Shown here in pieces: positions 1 through 8,874 of a stretch of DNA of 64,000 bases. The stretch is taken from the NCBI GenBank assembly GCA_964474755.1, contig CAYYUG010000005.1:34740-98739 (forward strand). Reading direction: 5' to 3'. The translations under genes were made by a program, and so were the position numbers. The notes under the pieces were generated by a model that made no database searches, was not told the origin of the DNA, and saw only the letters and a program-made list of their open reading frames with translations. Source of the DNA: GCA-2717185 sp964474755. Lineage in GTDB: Bacteria > Pseudomonadota > Alphaproteobacteria > UBA8366 > GCA-2717185. Positions within the stretch are counted from its first letter, which is position 1. The number at the start of each line of letters is the position of its first letter.

Positions 1-1091
1 TTAGTAAACCGCTCAATCGGCTTCTTTGACACATCTACCAATTTTACATGCGGCTCATTATAGACTTCGTAATAGTTGCTATCGACGCACAGCCTTTTAC
101 AGCCAAAAATGTTATCGGGGCACAGTAGATCGGCAATAACAGGATCGTCTACGACGCTGCGAATTTTTCGACGCGCGAATTCTGCTACCGTATCATTCGC
201 TTCTTTTTCGAACAGCAGGTCTCCGAAAGCGCCGAGGAAGGGTAGGCCTCCGCGAGCCCAAAATTCTTCGTATTTCTTTTCACGTTCATCTGGGGACGCG
301 TCGAGTGTCGGTTTTGCGTTGAATGGAAAATAGAACCCAGTCGGTCGTGCCCGTGCCTTGGCCCTAAAACCAGGATAATCGGCTTTGATCTCGGCTTCAT
401 AGTTTTTGTCCATCGGACCGTTCCAGGCGGGTACTGCGTAATTCGGTGTTCGCTGGAAGACAGTTAACGTCTTCGCTTGTTTTGCAATAATCGGAATCGA
501 TTGGATCGCCGAGGATCCTGTGCCGATGATGCCGATCTGCTGCCCCGTAAAATCTACACCCTCATGTGGCCAGTGGCCTGTATGATAAATTGAGCCTTCA
601 AAATCTTTCATCCCGTCAAAGGGCGGCGTGTTCGCGGCTGACAAGCAACCCACGGCCATAATGCAGAATTGGGCAGAGACCCGGTCTCCTTGATCGGTCT
701 CGACGAGCCAGTGATTGGCTCCTTCATCGAAGGTCGCGGCGGTCACACGTGTGTCAAAGCGGATGTCTCTCCGCAGATCGAAACGATCGGCTACGTGATT
801 GGCGTAGGCAAGAATTTCAGGTTGCGGGGAGTACCGCTGCGACCACCTCCATTCCTGGTCGAGGTCTGCATCGAAGGAGTAGGAATACTGCATGCTCTCG
901 ACATCGCAGCGCGCGCCAGGATAACGGTTCCAGTACCAGGTCCCGCCAACATCGCCACCGGTTTCGTAGACTCGAGCGGACAAGCCGAGCTTTTGCAGGC
1001 AGTGCAGCATATACATACCGGCAAAACCGGCGCCAACGATGACAGCGTCGAATTTAGTTTGCTCTGCGGGGCGGATGGCTTCCGAGTTCAT
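1..1091 (-). CDS. Baeyer-Villiger flavin monooxygenase, C-terminus off window
   Basis: This is the N-terminal ~363 residues of a class B flavoprotein monooxygenase of the cyclohexanone/phenylacetone monooxygenase family. Such enzymes use FAD, NADPH and O2 to turn ketones into esters or lactones. Seen directly: the FAD Rossmann motif VIVGAGFAG near residues 17-25, GGTWYWNRYPGARCD near 48-62, the BVMO fingerprint FEGSIYHTGHWP near 163-174, and a second dinucleotide motif IGTGSSAIQ shortly after. The frame stays open to base 1, so about 170 residues lie beyond the window. The ATG at 1091 gives a normal N-terminus. It is one of four BVMO paralogues here; the other three lie at 35-43 kb. Its substrate cannot be told from sequence. 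Confidence 0.93.
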   Translation of the reverse strand, partial: MNSEAIRPAEQTKFDAVIVGAGFAGMYMLHCLQKLGLSARVYETGGDVGGTWYWNRYPGARCDVESMQYSYSFDADLDQEWRWSQRYSPQPEILAYANHVADRFDLRRDIRFDTRVTAATFDEGANHWLVETDQGDRVSAQFCIMAVGCLSAANTPPFDGMKDFEGSIYHTGHWPHEGVDFTGQQIGIIGTGSSAIQSIPIIAKQAKTLTVFQRTPNYAVPAWNGPMDKNYEAEIKADYPGFRAKARARPTGFYFPFNAKPTLDASPDEREKKYEEFWARGGLPFLGAFGDLLFEKEANDTVAEFARRKIRSVVDDPVIADLLCPDNIFGCKRLCVDSNYYEVYNEPHVKLVDVSKKPIERFT

Positions 1092-1138
1092 GTTAATTAA
1101 AACTCCTTGTCTTAGCCGTTTTTATCAATTTGAGCTGT

Positions 1139-1939
1139 TTATTTCAAAGAACAGTGTACCGAACCCAGCGTGCCAAAGTTCGCGGTAACCTTGTCGCCAG
1201 GTCTAATCGTCTGCGGGCGGGCGCAAGTGCCGGTCGTTACTATTTGATCAGCCTTGAGGCCGGGGCCAAAGCGGGACAGTTCGTTGGCGATCCATGTTAG
1301 CGCTATACGAGGGTCGCCCAATACGCTTGCGCCAATGCCTTCGACGGTCTCATTATCGGAGACAGTGATCTCTACTATGTGTTGTGAGAGATCTATGTCG
1401 CGCCAAAATTCCGGCATCGCAGGACCGAGGACGAAGTCGAGCGTGCAGGCGTTGTCGGCGATGAGTTGACCGGCGCCCACCGTCTCAAAACGATCGAACC
1501 GAGAATCTGGTATCTCGATCGCCGAATGGAGGTCGGCAATGGCGGCGAGCACCTCTTCGGTCTCGTATAGCTCGTTGCGCGGAGGTAAGTCGCGTCCCAT
1601 GCGAAAGGCGAATTCTGGCTCGGCCACAGCCATACGGTTGTGCCCAAACAATAATGTTGCGCCGTCAGTAAACACATGCTCGGCAAGCAGACGCCCTGCG
1701 ATGGGCCCATCAACGCCAATATGTTGTTGGCCGGCACTGCTTGTCGCGGCAATTTTCCAGCCAACAATTGGTTGTTCGCTCAGTCGCTCGTAATGCGATT
1801 GGATGGCGTAGCCGTCTCGACGATCTAAGGGTCGTGACGCAGCGGGTAGTGTTTTGATCACAGTACCGGTGCGCCAGCACGCCCAAATCGTCTCCGCCGC
1901 AGCTTTTGATTGCTTTTCCGTCAGCATGATTTTCAACAT
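1139..1939 (-). CDS. 2-keto-4-pentenoate hydratase family protein
   Basis: A 266-residue protein of the fumarylacetoacetate hydrolase / MhpD superfamily. Members bind Mg2+ or Mn2+ and hydrate 2-hydroxydienoates or decarboxylate 4-oxalocrotonate in meta-cleavage routes. Visible family motifs are GWKIAATS near residues 59-66, AEPEFAFRMGRDL near 105-117 with the metal-binding glutamates, HSAIEIPDSR near 138-147, and a C-terminal GDKVTANFGTLG segment typical of the fold. It lies 47 bases downstream of the BVMO on the same strand, so wait: transcription runs from this gene into the BVMO, and the two may be co-transcribed. Two starts (1939 and 1927) are possible; neither has a strong Shine-Dalgarno sequence. 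The exact reaction is not determined. Confidence 0.85.
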   Translation of the reverse strand: MLKIMLTEKQSKAAAETIWACWRTGTVIKTLPAASRPLDRRDGYAIQSHYERLSEQPIVGWKIAATSSAGQQHIGVDGPIAGRLLAEHVFTDGATLLFGHNRMAVAEPEFAFRMGRDLPPRNELYETEEVLAAIADLHSAIEIPDSRFDRFETVGAGQLIADNACTLDFVLGPAMPEFWRDIDLSQHIVEITVSDNETVEGIGASVLGDPRIALTWIANELSRFGPGLKADQIVTTGTCARPQTIRPGDKVTANFGTLGSVHCSLK

Positions 1940-2442
1940 AGTGTTCGATTATCGATAAACCATACGAAATATGGCTAAATATAGAAAACTTTGGTCCTTC
2001 TATTGCGCAGAAAATTACATGCTGTCGGGCTAAAAGCGATAGGATATCGACATTAATTTCGATATCGGTGCGCTTGAACTTCTTAGTTTCAAGGCGATCG
2101 CTATGGCCGGCAATAGAAACCTGACTGTTACACCGATAAGGTTGGAGCTAGCACCCTTGGCGTTATTCTGTAGGCACCTATTTACCTGATTAACGCTGCC
2201 GATGTGATAGTAGTAAGAAGATGGTGCGTCGGGTCAGTGCTATCCGCGAGCTCGTGATGTGTGCTTTAGCTAAAATTAAAGCCTCCGATCCGACAAACAA
2301 TGATGTCATCCGTGCTAAGGGCTTTCCGCGTACAAAACCTTCAGCCTTTAAGGCGCAAATCACATAAATGGCAACCAAATTGGCACCGAGAGGTTTGGCC
2401 TAGTATACCTCTCCGCTCAATCCGGATCAGGGGAGGGAAAAC
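1940..2442. other. 503-base divergent intergenic region
   Basis: This interval separates the minus-strand hydratase from the plus-strand dehydrogenase and must contain both promoters if they are independently transcribed. Apart from one short reading frame at 2221-2367, I see no gene, RNA or clear repeat. GGGAGG at 2431-2436 is a good ribosome-binding site for the gene starting at 2443. Confidence 0.6.
2221..2367 (+). CDS. possible 48-residue small protein or gene remnant
   Basis: An ATG frame of 48 codons begins directly after the purine-rich AGTAAGAAG. The product is basic and has ordinary amino-acid composition (for example AIRELVMCALAKIK), unlike most chance frames in AT-rich spacer. I do not recognise a family. 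It could equally be the decayed tail of a lost gene. Low confidence. Confidence 0.2.
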   Translation: MVRRVSAIRELVMCALAKIKASDPTNNDVIRAKGFPRTKPSAFKAQIT

Positions 2443-3432
2443 ATGGCCGCGACGGTCGCGATGTACGACAAATCCTACGCTCATATTGGTGATCGAGTGA
2501 AATCGCTCGGTCTCGATATCGAGGTATTGACGTTCGATAGGGACGGCCGATTCCAGATTGATGGCAACTCAGTATCACCGGCCGATATAGATGTCGATTA
2601 TATGTGGCTTAGCACACATCTTAATGCCGATAATGCGCAGGGAATGGCCTTTGAATTGGCGATGAACTGCAAGTCTGTCGGCGTGATGCAGACCTTCAAT
2701 GCCGGTCTTGACAACCCAGTCTACAAGAAGATTTCCGATAAGGGTGTTCGCATCTGTAATAGCAGTGCACAGGCAGTCGCTATCGCCGAATACACTATGG
2801 CGCATGTGTTGAGCCTTTTGCACCCAATTGATGAGCAGCGGGAACAACAAACGCGCAAGGAATGGAAGATGGCTCCATTCCGCGAGATCTGGCGGACTAA
2901 CTGGCTAATCATTGGCTACGGACCGATTGGTCAGGAGCTTTCTAAACGTGCAAAAGCTTTCGACGCGAGTATCACCGTCGTTCGCCGCTCCCCAGCGACG
3001 TCGGAGGTCGTCGATCGGGCAGGGACGATGGCTGACCTCGGCGAATTTCTGCCAGATGCCGACGTGATCGTGCTGGCCTGTCCATTGAACGACGAAACGC
3101 GCGGTTTCGCCGGCGAGGCCTTCTTCGCGGCCGTTAAGCCGGGTACGATCCTGGTCAATATCGCCCGCGGTAAGCTCATTGACGATGCGGCTATGATCGC
3201 CGCACTCGATGGCGGGCGGGTGGCGCATGCGGTCCTCGACGTCTTCCATACCGAACCCTTGCCGGAGGCCGATCCGCTCTGGTCGCACCCGAATGTGCGG
3301 TTGACCCCGCACACATCGTTTGCCGGCAACGGCGGGCGCACCCGATGGGACGAGCTCTTCCTCGATAACCTTTCGCGTTTCGTAAAGGGGGAGCCAATTT
3401 TGGCGGAAGTTGATCCAAAGGATATCGTCTAA
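2443..3432 (+). CDS. D-isomer-specific 2-hydroxyacid dehydrogenase
   Basis: A 329-residue NAD(P)-dependent D-2-hydroxyacid dehydrogenase, reducing 2-oxoacids or oxidising 2-hydroxyacids. The NAD-binding motif GYGPIGQELSKRAKAF lies near residues 153-168. NIARGKLIDD (about 240-249) holds the conserved arginine; the glutamate is in VLDVFHTEPLP near 267-277, and the catalytic histidine is in RLTPHTSF near 288-295. GGGAGG seven bases before the ATG supports this start. It heads a plus-strand run with a luciferase-like monooxygenase and a TauD dioxygenase, which points to a catabolic job rather than serine biosynthesis. The substrate is unknown. Confidence 0.9.
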   Translation: MAATVAMYDKSYAHIGDRVKSLGLDIEVLTFDRDGRFQIDGNSVSPADIDVDYMWLSTHLNADNAQGMAFELAMNCKSVGVMQTFNAGLDNPVYKKISDKGVRICNSSAQAVAIAEYTMAHVLSLLHPIDEQREQQTRKEWKMAPFREIWRTNWLIIGYGPIGQELSKRAKAFDASITVVRRSPATSEVVDRAGTMADLGEFLPDADVIVLACPLNDETRGFAGEAFFAAVKPGTILVNIARGKLIDDAAMIAALDGGRVAHAVLDVFHTEPLPEADPLWSHPNVRLTPHTSFAGNGGRTRWDELFLDNLSRFVKGEPILAEVDPKDIV

Positions 3433-3463
3433 CCAGTTTTTTATCAGCTGAAGGAAGCACGCC

Positions 3464-4540
3464 ATGCAGCTTGGCCTTTTCATGATGCCGTTGCACCCGT
3501 CTTACCGGCCGGTCGCGGATTGCTACGACCGGGATATCGACCAGCTGGTGGTCGCGGATAAGGTGGGCTTCGCCGAGGCTTGGCTTGGGGAGCATTTTAC
3601 GGAAAAGTGGGAGAACGCGCCGGCCCCCGATCTGCTGCTTGCTAAGGCGCTGGCGCTGACCGAGAACATCAAGCTCGGTACCGGGGTGACACTTCTGGGT
3701 ATGCACGAGCCTGTCTATCTGGCGCACCGCCTTGCGATGCTCGACCATATGGCGCGCGGCCGGTTCCAATGGGGTATTGGTCTCGGCGGAATCCCGACCG
3801 ATATGAAGCTGATGGGGCTTGATCCGTCGGAGGCCCGAAGCCGCGCGGCTGAGGCGCTCGACCTCATTCTCGATCTGTGGCAGCACGAGGACGGCAAGTT
3901 CAGTCACCAGGGCCAGCATTTCAAAGTCGAGGCGCCAGACCTCGATCCCGAGACCGAACGCGGCCTACATATGAAACCCTACCAGTTGCCGCATCCGCCC
4001 ATCGCGCTGGCGGCTAGCACCTCGCGGTCGGGTTCGCTCAAAGTCGCCGGTGCGCGTGGCTGGGACCCGATGTCGAGTTCGGTCCTGTCGCCGGCGCATT
4101 TACCCGGGCATTGGGAGACCTTCGCGGCGGCGGCCGAGGAGGCCGGTCAGCCCGTTTCGCGCAGCCAGTGGAAAATCGCCCGCGACATTTTCGTCGGTCC
4201 GACGCCCGAGATCGCCCGGGAACGGGCACACGCCACCTTGGGCCGCAACTATGAGGAACATCAGCTCGCAAGCCGCCGTGGCACACCGCAGATGGGTATG
4301 ATGAAGATCGATCCGAAGATGCCGGACGAAGCGATCGACACCGATTATTTGATGGAGAATGTATGGATTGTCGGCGATCCGCAGGAGGTCGCCGATCAGG
4401 TCCGCGCCCTTTACGAGCATGTCGGCGGCTTCGGGACGCTGCTCGCCATCACCGCGGATTCCGACGATGCGTCCTGGGATCATGAGAGCCTGTCGCTGTT
4501 GGCTGAAGAAGTCGGGCCGCGTATCGCGGACTTGAACTGA
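3464..4540 (+). CDS. LLM-class flavin-dependent monooxygenase
   Basis: A 358-residue single-component-like member of the bacterial luciferase superfamily, which uses reduced FMN (or F420) on a TIM-barrel. The start MQLGLFMMPLHP, the segment ADKVGFAEAWLGEHF (about 36-50), LGTGVTLLG (about 73-81) and GRFQWGIGLGG (about 101-111) match the alkanal/limonene-monooxygenase-like branch. It follows the 2-hydroxyacid dehydrogenase by 31 bases and precedes the TauD gene by 5, so the three are probably one transcript. A partner flavin reductase is not encoded nearby. The substrate is not predictable. Confidence 0.88.
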   Translation: MQLGLFMMPLHPSYRPVADCYDRDIDQLVVADKVGFAEAWLGEHFTEKWENAPAPDLLLAKALALTENIKLGTGVTLLGMHEPVYLAHRLAMLDHMARGRFQWGIGLGGIPTDMKLMGLDPSEARSRAAEALDLILDLWQHEDGKFSHQGQHFKVEAPDLDPETERGLHMKPYQLPHPPIALAASTSRSGSLKVAGARGWDPMSSSVLSPAHLPGHWETFAAAAEEAGQPVSRSQWKIARDIFVGPTPEIARERAHATLGRNYEEHQLASRRGTPQMGMMKIDPKMPDEAIDTDYLMENVWIVGDPQEVADQVRALYEHVGGFGTLLAITADSDDASWDHESLSLLAEEVGPRIADLN

Positions 4541-4545
4541 GGCGG

Positions 4546-5364
4546 GTGATGGCTGCGACGGTCGAGAACGGTATCGAAGTCAGACCGCTGACGGGATCAA
4601 TCGGCGCGGCGATCCGCGGCGCGCAGCTCGGCGATTTAAGCGATGCGCAATTTTCCGTGATCCACCGCGCCTTTCTCGACCGCTGTATGCTCACCTTTCC
4701 GGAGCAGCATCTGGACGGCGCTGACCTGACCGCCTTCGCGCAACGGTGGGGCGTGATCATGCAGACGCCGATGCTCAATTATCTCGACGGTTACCCAGGC
4801 ATCCTTCGGGTGTTCAATCGGGGCAAGGCGGCGTCGCCGACGGAATACTGGCATCCGGACTCCGCCTATCTGGAGCGCCCGCCGGCGATCTCGATCTTGG
4901 CGGCGCAGGAACTGCCGAAAGTGGGCGGTGATACGATGTTTTGTAACCAGTACGTCGCTTATGAGGCTTTATCGGAAGGCATGCAGAACTACCTATCGGG
5001 GCTACGGGCGAAGTTCAGCGGTGCGAAGATGGCGAAGCGGACGGGCCACGAGGGTGAGATCCCGTTCACCTATCACCCGATCGTTCGGACCCATCCGGAA
5101 ACGGGGCGCAAAGCCTTGTTCATCAGCAACGTGGAAATGGTGCCGCATTTCGAAGGAATGACGGAAGCGGAGAGCCACCCACTACTCGAGTTTCTCTACG
5201 CGAACAGCCCCAAGCCGGATCGGTCCTACCGGCATATCTGGCAGCCAGGCGACGTGGTCATGTGGGACAATCGCTGCACGATGCACTACGCCGTGCACGA
5301 TCATGGCGACGAATCCAAACGGGTGATGTACCGGGTGACGATCGCGGGCGACCGTCCGGCCTAA
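4546..5364 (+). CDS. TauD/TfdA-family 2-oxoglutarate dioxygenase
   Basis: A 272-residue Fe(II)/2-oxoglutarate dioxygenase. The metal site is visible: HPD in YWHPDSAYLERPP near residues 102-114 and the distal histidine in NRCTMHYAVHD near 243-253, with the 2OG-binding arginine in KRVMYRV. Relatives hydroxylate taurine, alkylsulfonates, aryloxyacetates or carnitine precursors, often breaking C-S, C-O or C-N bonds. GTG at 4546 is followed at once by ATG at 4549, and either could start. It ends base-to-base against the convergent phosphoesterase gene at 5365. Its substrate is probably related to that of the preceding monooxygenase (inference). Confidence 0.9.
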   Translation: MMAATVENGIEVRPLTGSIGAAIRGAQLGDLSDAQFSVIHRAFLDRCMLTFPEQHLDGADLTAFAQRWGVIMQTPMLNYLDGYPGILRVFNRGKAASPTEYWHPDSAYLERPPAISILAAQELPKVGGDTMFCNQYVAYEALSEGMQNYLSGLRAKFSGAKMAKRTGHEGEIPFTYHPIVRTHPETGRKALFISNVEMVPHFEGMTEAESHPLLEFLYANSPKPDRSYRHIWQPGDVVMWDNRCTMHYAVHDHGDESKRVMYRVTIAGDRPA

Positions 5365-6207
5365 TCAGTGTCCTATGACGTTTTCGCCGTTGCGCAGGAG
5401 CGTGATCGGTGGTTCCCACTCGCCGACGGGCTGGACATGGGTGACCAGCCCGGCTTCGTCGGGTGCCGCGTCCGGCAGCCAGACATGGACGGCGAAGGCG
5501 GGCGGCTCGTGCACGATGTTGAGCTCCCGCTCTGGTCCCATATCCAAGCCGAACGGGTAACAGGTCGTCGGTCCCGCAAAGCCGATGGTGCCACCGAACG
5601 ATGCGGTGATGGGCCGATGGACATGACCGGCCAGAACACGGATCACGTGATCGTGGCGTTTGATAACCGACGCCAGTTCGGTGCCACCACGCTTCAGGCC
5701 TTTCGTGGAACTGCCCGTCATGCCGCCGTAGAAGGGCGGGTGGTGCAGGGCGACGATAGTCGGGTGATCGGGTGCCTGCGCGAGCGTCGTATCCAGCCAG
5801 GCGCAGCGGTCGTCGCACATCTCGCCAGCCGGTTCGCCGGCGATGACGGAGTCGCAGCAGACGATGCGTACCGGGAATCCGTCGATGACGTACTGCAGAA
5901 ATGAATCTCGCGTGGGTAGGACATCGGTATCACCGAACACGGTGCGGAGCGCATCCCGGTCGTCGTGATTGCCGACGATTAGCCTATAGGGAACGGTCAA
6001 TTCGTCCATGATCCCGCGAAACGCCTCGTAGCGCGGTACACTGCCGTGCGAGGCGATATCACCGGTGTGCAGCACCAAATCCGGCGCTGGATCCATGGCA
6101 TTGATGGCGGCGACCGTCTTGCGAAGGGCCGTCGAGGTATCGAAATGGCCATAGACCAGCGTTCCCGGCTCATCTATATGGGTGTCGGAGATCTGGACCA
6201 GAATCAT
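5365..6207 (-). CDS. CpdA-like metallophosphoesterase
   Basis: A 280-residue calcineurin-like metallophosphoesterase. All binuclear-metal motifs are present: SDTHID (residues 7-12), GDIASHG near 49-55, GNHDD near 79-83, HHPPF near 155-159 and GHVHRP near 194-199. The order and length match class III cyclic-nucleotide phosphodiesterases such as CpdA, but phospholipid or nucleotide substrates are also possible. It is the last gene of the tight minus-strand run and sits 11 bases after the enoyl-CoA hydratase, an unusual partner for a catabolic operon. Confidence 0.88.
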   Translation of the reverse strand: MILVQISDTHIDEPGTLVYGHFDTSTALRKTVAAINAMDPAPDLVLHTGDIASHGSVPRYEAFRGIMDELTVPYRLIVGNHDDRDALRTVFGDTDVLPTRDSFLQYVIDGFPVRIVCCDSVIAGEPAGEMCDDRCAWLDTTLAQAPDHPTIVALHHPPFYGGMTGSSTKGLKRGGTELASVIKRHDHVIRVLAGHVHRPITASFGGTIGFAGPTTCYPFGLDMGPERELNIVHEPPAFAVHVWLPDAAPDEAGLVTHVQPVGEWEPPITLLRNGENVIGH

Positions 6208-6218
6208 TTCGCGTCCCT

Positions 6219-7001
6219 CTATTTGCCTTTGAAGTTCGGTGAGCGTTTTTCGGCGAAGGCCTTTTCCGCCTCGCGGTGGTCCTCAGTGAACCACAAATCG
6301 ACGAAGGCGTCTTCGGCAATTTGCTCGGCGTGATCGGGCGGCCCTTTGGCCGCCGTGTGGATGATGTGCTTGGCCGCCGCCAGTGCGAGGGGGGCCGCTT
6401 TGTCAAAGCTCTCAACGTAGGTCATCGCGGCGCCGACCACGTCCTTGTCCGGGGCGACCTTGTTGATGATGCCAAGCCGGAGGGCTTCTTCGGCATCGAA
6501 ACGTTCTCCAGTCGTGACCACTTCCATCGCGCGGGTGAAACCGATATCGCGTACCAGCCGCTCGTACCCGGCCCAGCCGGTGACGATGCCGAGCCGCACC
6601 TGCGGCATGCTAATCTGGGCGTGCGGTGCGGCAACCCTGATGTCGCTCGCCAGCACGATTTCCGCGCCGCCGCCAATCGCGAGCCCATTGATCGCTGCGA
6701 TGACGGGGACGGGCAATGCTTCGAAGCGGTGGAAGACGGTTCGTGCGAGGCGCATGATTTCGCGCAGCTCGTCCTTCGTTTCCAACATGGCGTAACGTTT
6801 CACATCGCCGCCAGTGCAAAAAAACCGGTCGCCGGCGCCCGTGACGATGATCGTGCGCAGAGAGGTATCGCCTTCAATTCCCTCCAGAATGTCGAGAAAG
6901 GCCTGACTAACCTCGGCACTCAGCGAGTTGCCCGCTTCCGGCCGGTCGATGGTGAGGACGAGGGCGCTGCCCCGCCGTTCCTGTTTGACGATCTCAGCCA
7001 A
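6219..7001 (-). CDS. enoyl-CoA hydratase/isomerase family protein
   Basis: A 260-residue crotonase-superfamily protein. The oxyanion-hole segments are FFCTGGDVKRYA near residues 60-71 and NGLAIGGGAEIVLASD near 103-118. The glutamate equivalent to rat hydratase Glu144 is kept (GGGAE), but the one equivalent to Glu164 is glutamine (MPQVRLG near 133-139). A classic hydratase needs both, so this may be an isomerase, hydrolase, thioesterase or decarboxylase variant. It overlaps the upstream VOC gene by eight bases, so their translation is likely coupled. Confidence 0.9.
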   Translation of the reverse strand: MAEIVKQERRGSALVLTIDRPEAGNSLSAEVSQAFLDILEGIEGDTSLRTIIVTGAGDRFFCTGGDVKRYAMLETKDELREIMRLARTVFHRFEALPVPVIAAINGLAIGGGAEIVLASDIRVAAPHAQISMPQVRLGIVTGWAGYERLVRDIGFTRAMEVVTTGERFDAEEALRLGIINKVAPDKDVVGAAMTYVESFDKAAPLALAAAKHIIHTAAKGPPDHAEQIAEDAFVDLWFTEDHREAEKAFAEKRSPNFKGK

Positions 7002-7944
7002 AGGACTTCGCGGCGAACCCGCCGTCCACTTGCGGTTCGGTGAAATGGATCAGCAACCCGCCACCGAAATTCGAAGGGTGGACGAAGCCGATCAGCGAAC
7101 CGCGGCCACCGGGACGGCCCTCCAGGTCGATCATGCGCCAGCCATCCTCCGCCAGTTTCGGCAACAACGCGTCGATATCCCGTGTCGCGAAGGACACATG
7201 CGCCAAACCTGGGCCTCGCCGCGCGACGAACTTGGCGATGGCGCTCTGATCGCCCTTGGTGTTGCCCTTCTCTTCGCCCAACTGGTCCTTCGGTTTCAGG
7301 TTGGGATCGTAATCCATCAGCATCTCGAGCTCGCAATCGCCGATGGTGATGAAGACGTCGCGCAAACCGCCGAGGATTTCCGGCGGTCGCGAATGATAGA
7401 CCGCACCATATTTGTCGGAAATGAAGCTTTCGGTGACGTTGCGGATTTCCACATCGGTCTGCGTACTGTCGATGGGGCAGCCAAGATTGTCCGTGAAGAC
7501 CCGGATGGTGGCGTCGTTGTCGTCGGTAGCGATACCCAGGTGATCAATCTTATGCACCGGTCCGCCCGTCGATGGAATATCCAGCGTCTCTATGAAGCGC
7601 GTACGGATGCCGATGGTCTCCTTTGGCTCGATGGTGACGAAGCTTTTGCCGTCCGGCCCTACCCCTTCTTGCGTCACGGTCAGGCCGTGCTTCTTGGCGG
7701 TCCCGGCGGGATCTTTGGCGCTCAGCGACATGTGATGCACGCCTGGAAAGCGTGGCTCTTCCAAATAGGGGTCGTCGAATTCGAAGATCGCCACCGCAGA
7801 CTTGCCAACACCGAAGAACGGAATGGTTCGACCCTCCAGCGTGACGTCGGTGCGTTGCAGTTCGAGCGAGTCGCCAAGAAAGCGGCACGCCGATTCCACA
7901 TCACGGGCGGCAAGAGCCAGATAGTTGAGCGCATAGCCTGTCAT
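6994..7944 (-). CDS. two-domain VOC (glyoxalase/dioxygenase-fold) protein 1
   Basis: A 316-residue vicinal-oxygen-chelate protein with two VOC halves. The N-terminal half begins LNYLALAARDVESACRF; the C-terminal half begins KIDHLGIATDDND near residue 132. Likely metal ligands are the histidine in IDHLGI, the histidine in LAHVSFATRDID near 266, and a glutamate near the end. Length and layout recall 4-hydroxyphenylpyruvate dioxygenase and extradiol-dioxygenase relatives, but no specific reaction can be assigned. It is the third-transcribed of three neighbouring paralogues and shares ESFISDKYGAVYH with the second. Confidence 0.85.
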   Translation of the reverse strand: MTGYALNYLALAARDVESACRFLGDSLELQRTDVTLEGRTIPFFGVGKSAVAIFEFDDPYLEEPRFPGVHHMSLSAKDPAGTAKKHGLTVTQEGVGPDGKSFVTIEPKETIGIRTRFIETLDIPSTGGPVHKIDHLGIATDDNDATIRVFTDNLGCPIDSTQTDVEIRNVTESFISDKYGAVYHSRPPEILGGLRDVFITIGDCELEMLMDYDPNLKPKDQLGEEKGNTKGDQSAIAKFVARRGPGLAHVSFATRDIDALLPKLAEDGWRMIDLEGRPGGRGSLIGFVHPSNFGGGLLIHFTEPQVDGGFAAKSFG

Positions 7945-7947
7945 AAA

Positions 7948-8871
7948 TCAGGTCTCCGGATGTTGGACGAAGTGGGTGAGGAGCCCGCCGCCGAAGTTGG
8001 ATGGATGCACGAATCCGATTCTGGCATTGCGTCCGCCCGGTCGGCCTCTCGTATCGATCATGTGCCAACCCTCGCCGTCGAGGTCCTGCAGAACCGCGTC
8101 TATATCCTTGGTGGCGAAAGCGACGTGCACAAGCCCAGGACCGCGCCGTTCGATGAATTTGGCGATGGCGCTTTGGTCCCCTTTGGTGTTGCCTTCCCTT
8201 TCACCCAGACCGTCCTGTGGTTTCATCATCGGATCGAAATCTTGCATGATCTCCAGGTCGCAATCGCCGATGGTGACAAAGGCACCTTTGAGCCCGCCAA
8301 GGATTTCTGGAGGCCGGGCGTGATATACGGCGCCGTATTTGTCGGAAATAAAGCTTTCGGTCACGTTGCGAATTTCCACATCCACTTCCGTGCTTTCCAG
8401 GGGACAGCCAAGCGCGTCGACGAAGACGCGAATGTTTTCCTCAATGTCCGTGCTGGCTATTCCTATATGGTCAATCCGTTCTACCCGGCTTTCCTGCACA
8501 GGAAGGTCGAGCCGTTCGACGAAGCGGGTTCGAATTCCGCATGTTTCGTTCGGTGCTACGGCGACAAAGCGTTTGTTGACTGGGCCGACACCTGCTTGAG
8601 TAATTTGAAATCCGTGCCGTTCTGCTGTCCGGGCCGGATCAATAGAGCCCAGCGCCATGTGATGGACGCCGGGAGCGCGCGGCGCGTCAAGATAAGGATC
8701 TTCCGGATCGAAGATACCGAGAGCGGCGTCGCCAATACCAAAGAAGGGTATCGCCCGGCCCTCGATTGCGAGATCGGTCCGCATCAGCCCAAGCGAGCCA
8801 CCGAGGAAACGGCAGACTGCCTCGGTGTCGCGGGCGACGAGCGCCAGATAGTTCAGCGCAAAACCGGGCAA
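7948..8871 (-). CDS. two-domain VOC protein 2
   Basis: A 307-residue paralogue of the flanking VOC proteins, three bases upstream of copy 1. The first half opens LNYLALVARDTEAVCRF and the second RIDHIGIASTDIEEN near residue 131. It shares with copy 1 the block VTESFISDKYGAVYH and the tail RIGFVHPSNFGGGLL, so these two are the closest pair and reflect recent tandem duplication. Metal-binding histidines appear in IDHIGI and LVHVAFATKDID. A role in cleaving or isomerising an oxygenated catabolic intermediate is inferred only. Confidence 0.85.
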   Translation of the reverse strand: MPGFALNYLALVARDTEAVCRFLGGSLGLMRTDLAIEGRAIPFFGIGDAALGIFDPEDPYLDAPRAPGVHHMALGSIDPARTAERHGFQITQAGVGPVNKRFVAVAPNETCGIRTRFVERLDLPVQESRVERIDHIGIASTDIEENIRVFVDALGCPLESTEVDVEIRNVTESFISDKYGAVYHARPPEILGGLKGAFVTIGDCDLEIMQDFDPMMKPQDGLGEREGNTKGDQSAIAKFIERRGPGLVHVAFATKDIDAVLQDLDGEGWHMIDTRGRPGGRNARIGFVHPSNFGGGLLTHFVQHPET

Positions 8872-8874
8872 GGC

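Noticed and set aside
3191..3919. A 242-codon minus-strand frame across the dehydrogenase/LLM junction
   Set aside because: It overlaps two genes with clear motifs and spans their intergenic spacer; its product is Arg-rich and unlike any family.
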